5,751 nucleotides of DNA, taken from the NCBI RefSeq assembly GCF_030826625.1, contig NZ_JAPJNQ010000047.1:12984-18734 (forward strand), written 5' to 3'. A program made the position numbers and the translations under genes. Origin of the DNA: Corynebacterium sp. Lineage in GTDB: Bacteria; Actinomycetota; Actinomycetes; Mycobacteriales; Mycobacteriaceae. Under the pieces are notes generated by a model. That model was not told where the DNA came from. It made no database searches and was given only the letters and a program-made list of their open reading frames with translations. The first letter of the stretch is position 1. Each line of letters begins with the position of its first letter. Shown here one piece after another: positions 5,625-5,751 of this stretch.

Positions 5625-5751
5625 ATGCCGGAGACCATGTACTCGATCAAAATGCGCGCCAGCCTCAACGGTTCCCATATTTCCGGAGCCGAGCGCATCG
5701 TCCCAGCCCGTTATGTCGGCCAGGTCAGCCAACAACTTCACCACCGCGCAC
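5625..5751 (+). CDS. bioW: 6-carboxyhexanoate-CoA ligase (pimeloyl-CoA synthetase), N-terminal part
   Basis: BioW joins pimelate to CoA with ATP, giving pimeloyl-CoA, the substrate of BioF in biotin synthesis (EC 6.2.1.14). Only 42 codons are in the window; the frame stays open at the right edge. The call rests on residues 5-27, where MRASLNGSHISGAERIV corresponds closely to the B. subtilis BioW N terminus as I remember it (MRASMNGSH, then HISGGERLIP). Relative to B. subtilis it lacks about six residues (a Gly/Asp-rich insert) between NGS and HISG. Two ATG codons lie in frame (5625 and 5637). The first is chosen because the TAGACT -10 is placed for a leaderless message starting there; the second starts right at the family-conserved tyrosine and has no ribosome site either. 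Other biotin genes may follow outside the window. The catalytic C-terminal parts cannot be seen, so integrity is unknown. Confidence 0.85.
   Translation, partial: MPETMYSIKMRASLNGSHISGAERIVPARYVGQVSQQLHHRA

Noticed and set aside
1..5751. tRNA, rRNA, CRISPR, insertion sequence or phage genes
   Set aside because: No cloverleaf, spaced repeat array, transposase motif or terminal inverted repeat was seen, and almost all of the window is explained by five protein genes.

Overview
The window looks like chromosomal DNA from a high-G+C actinobacterium, most probably Corynebacterium or a close relative. The reasons are an actinobacterial-type leuB (339 codons, HKTNVL catalytic loop), a large uncharacterised actinobacterial surface lipoprotein, a cNMP/CBS/nucleotidyltransferase protein, and near-leaderless promoters. 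From memory, C. glutamicum also carries a cNMP-CBS-nucleotidyltransferase gene a few genes downstream of leuB. I could not check that synteny, so the genus is an inference.

Layout. Four genes read on the minus strand, in transcription order from right to left: an unrecognised 267-residue soluble protein (5459-4656), leuB (4546-3527), a surface lipoprotein with a predicted TIM-barrel-like C-terminal region (3516-1798), and a cNMP/CBS/DUF294 nucleotidyltransferase protein (1775 to beyond base 1). The gaps between them are 109, 10 and 22 bp, so the last three are probably one transcript led by leuB. On the plus strand at the right edge is the 5' end of bioW (5625 onward), encoding pimeloyl-CoA synthetase. 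It is divergent from the 267-residue gene across a 165-bp control region.

The control region holds three things: a -10 hexamer placed for a leaderless bioW transcript, a 7-bp-arm inverted repeat, and a palindrome TTGAAC-GCC-GTTTAA that resembles the BioQ biotin-repressor operator of corynebacteria.

How the genes fit together. LeuB is the oxidative step of leucine synthesis. The two genes behind it have no obvious link to leucine, one being an envelope protein and the other a signalling/nucleotidyltransferase protein. bioW would supply pimeloyl-CoA for biotin synthesis. No RNA gene, insertion sequence, CRISPR array or phage gene was seen. There is no gene-free stretch above 300 bp. I see no clearly new multi-gene system. 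The most interesting items are the bioW control region and the surface lipoprotein coupled to leuB.
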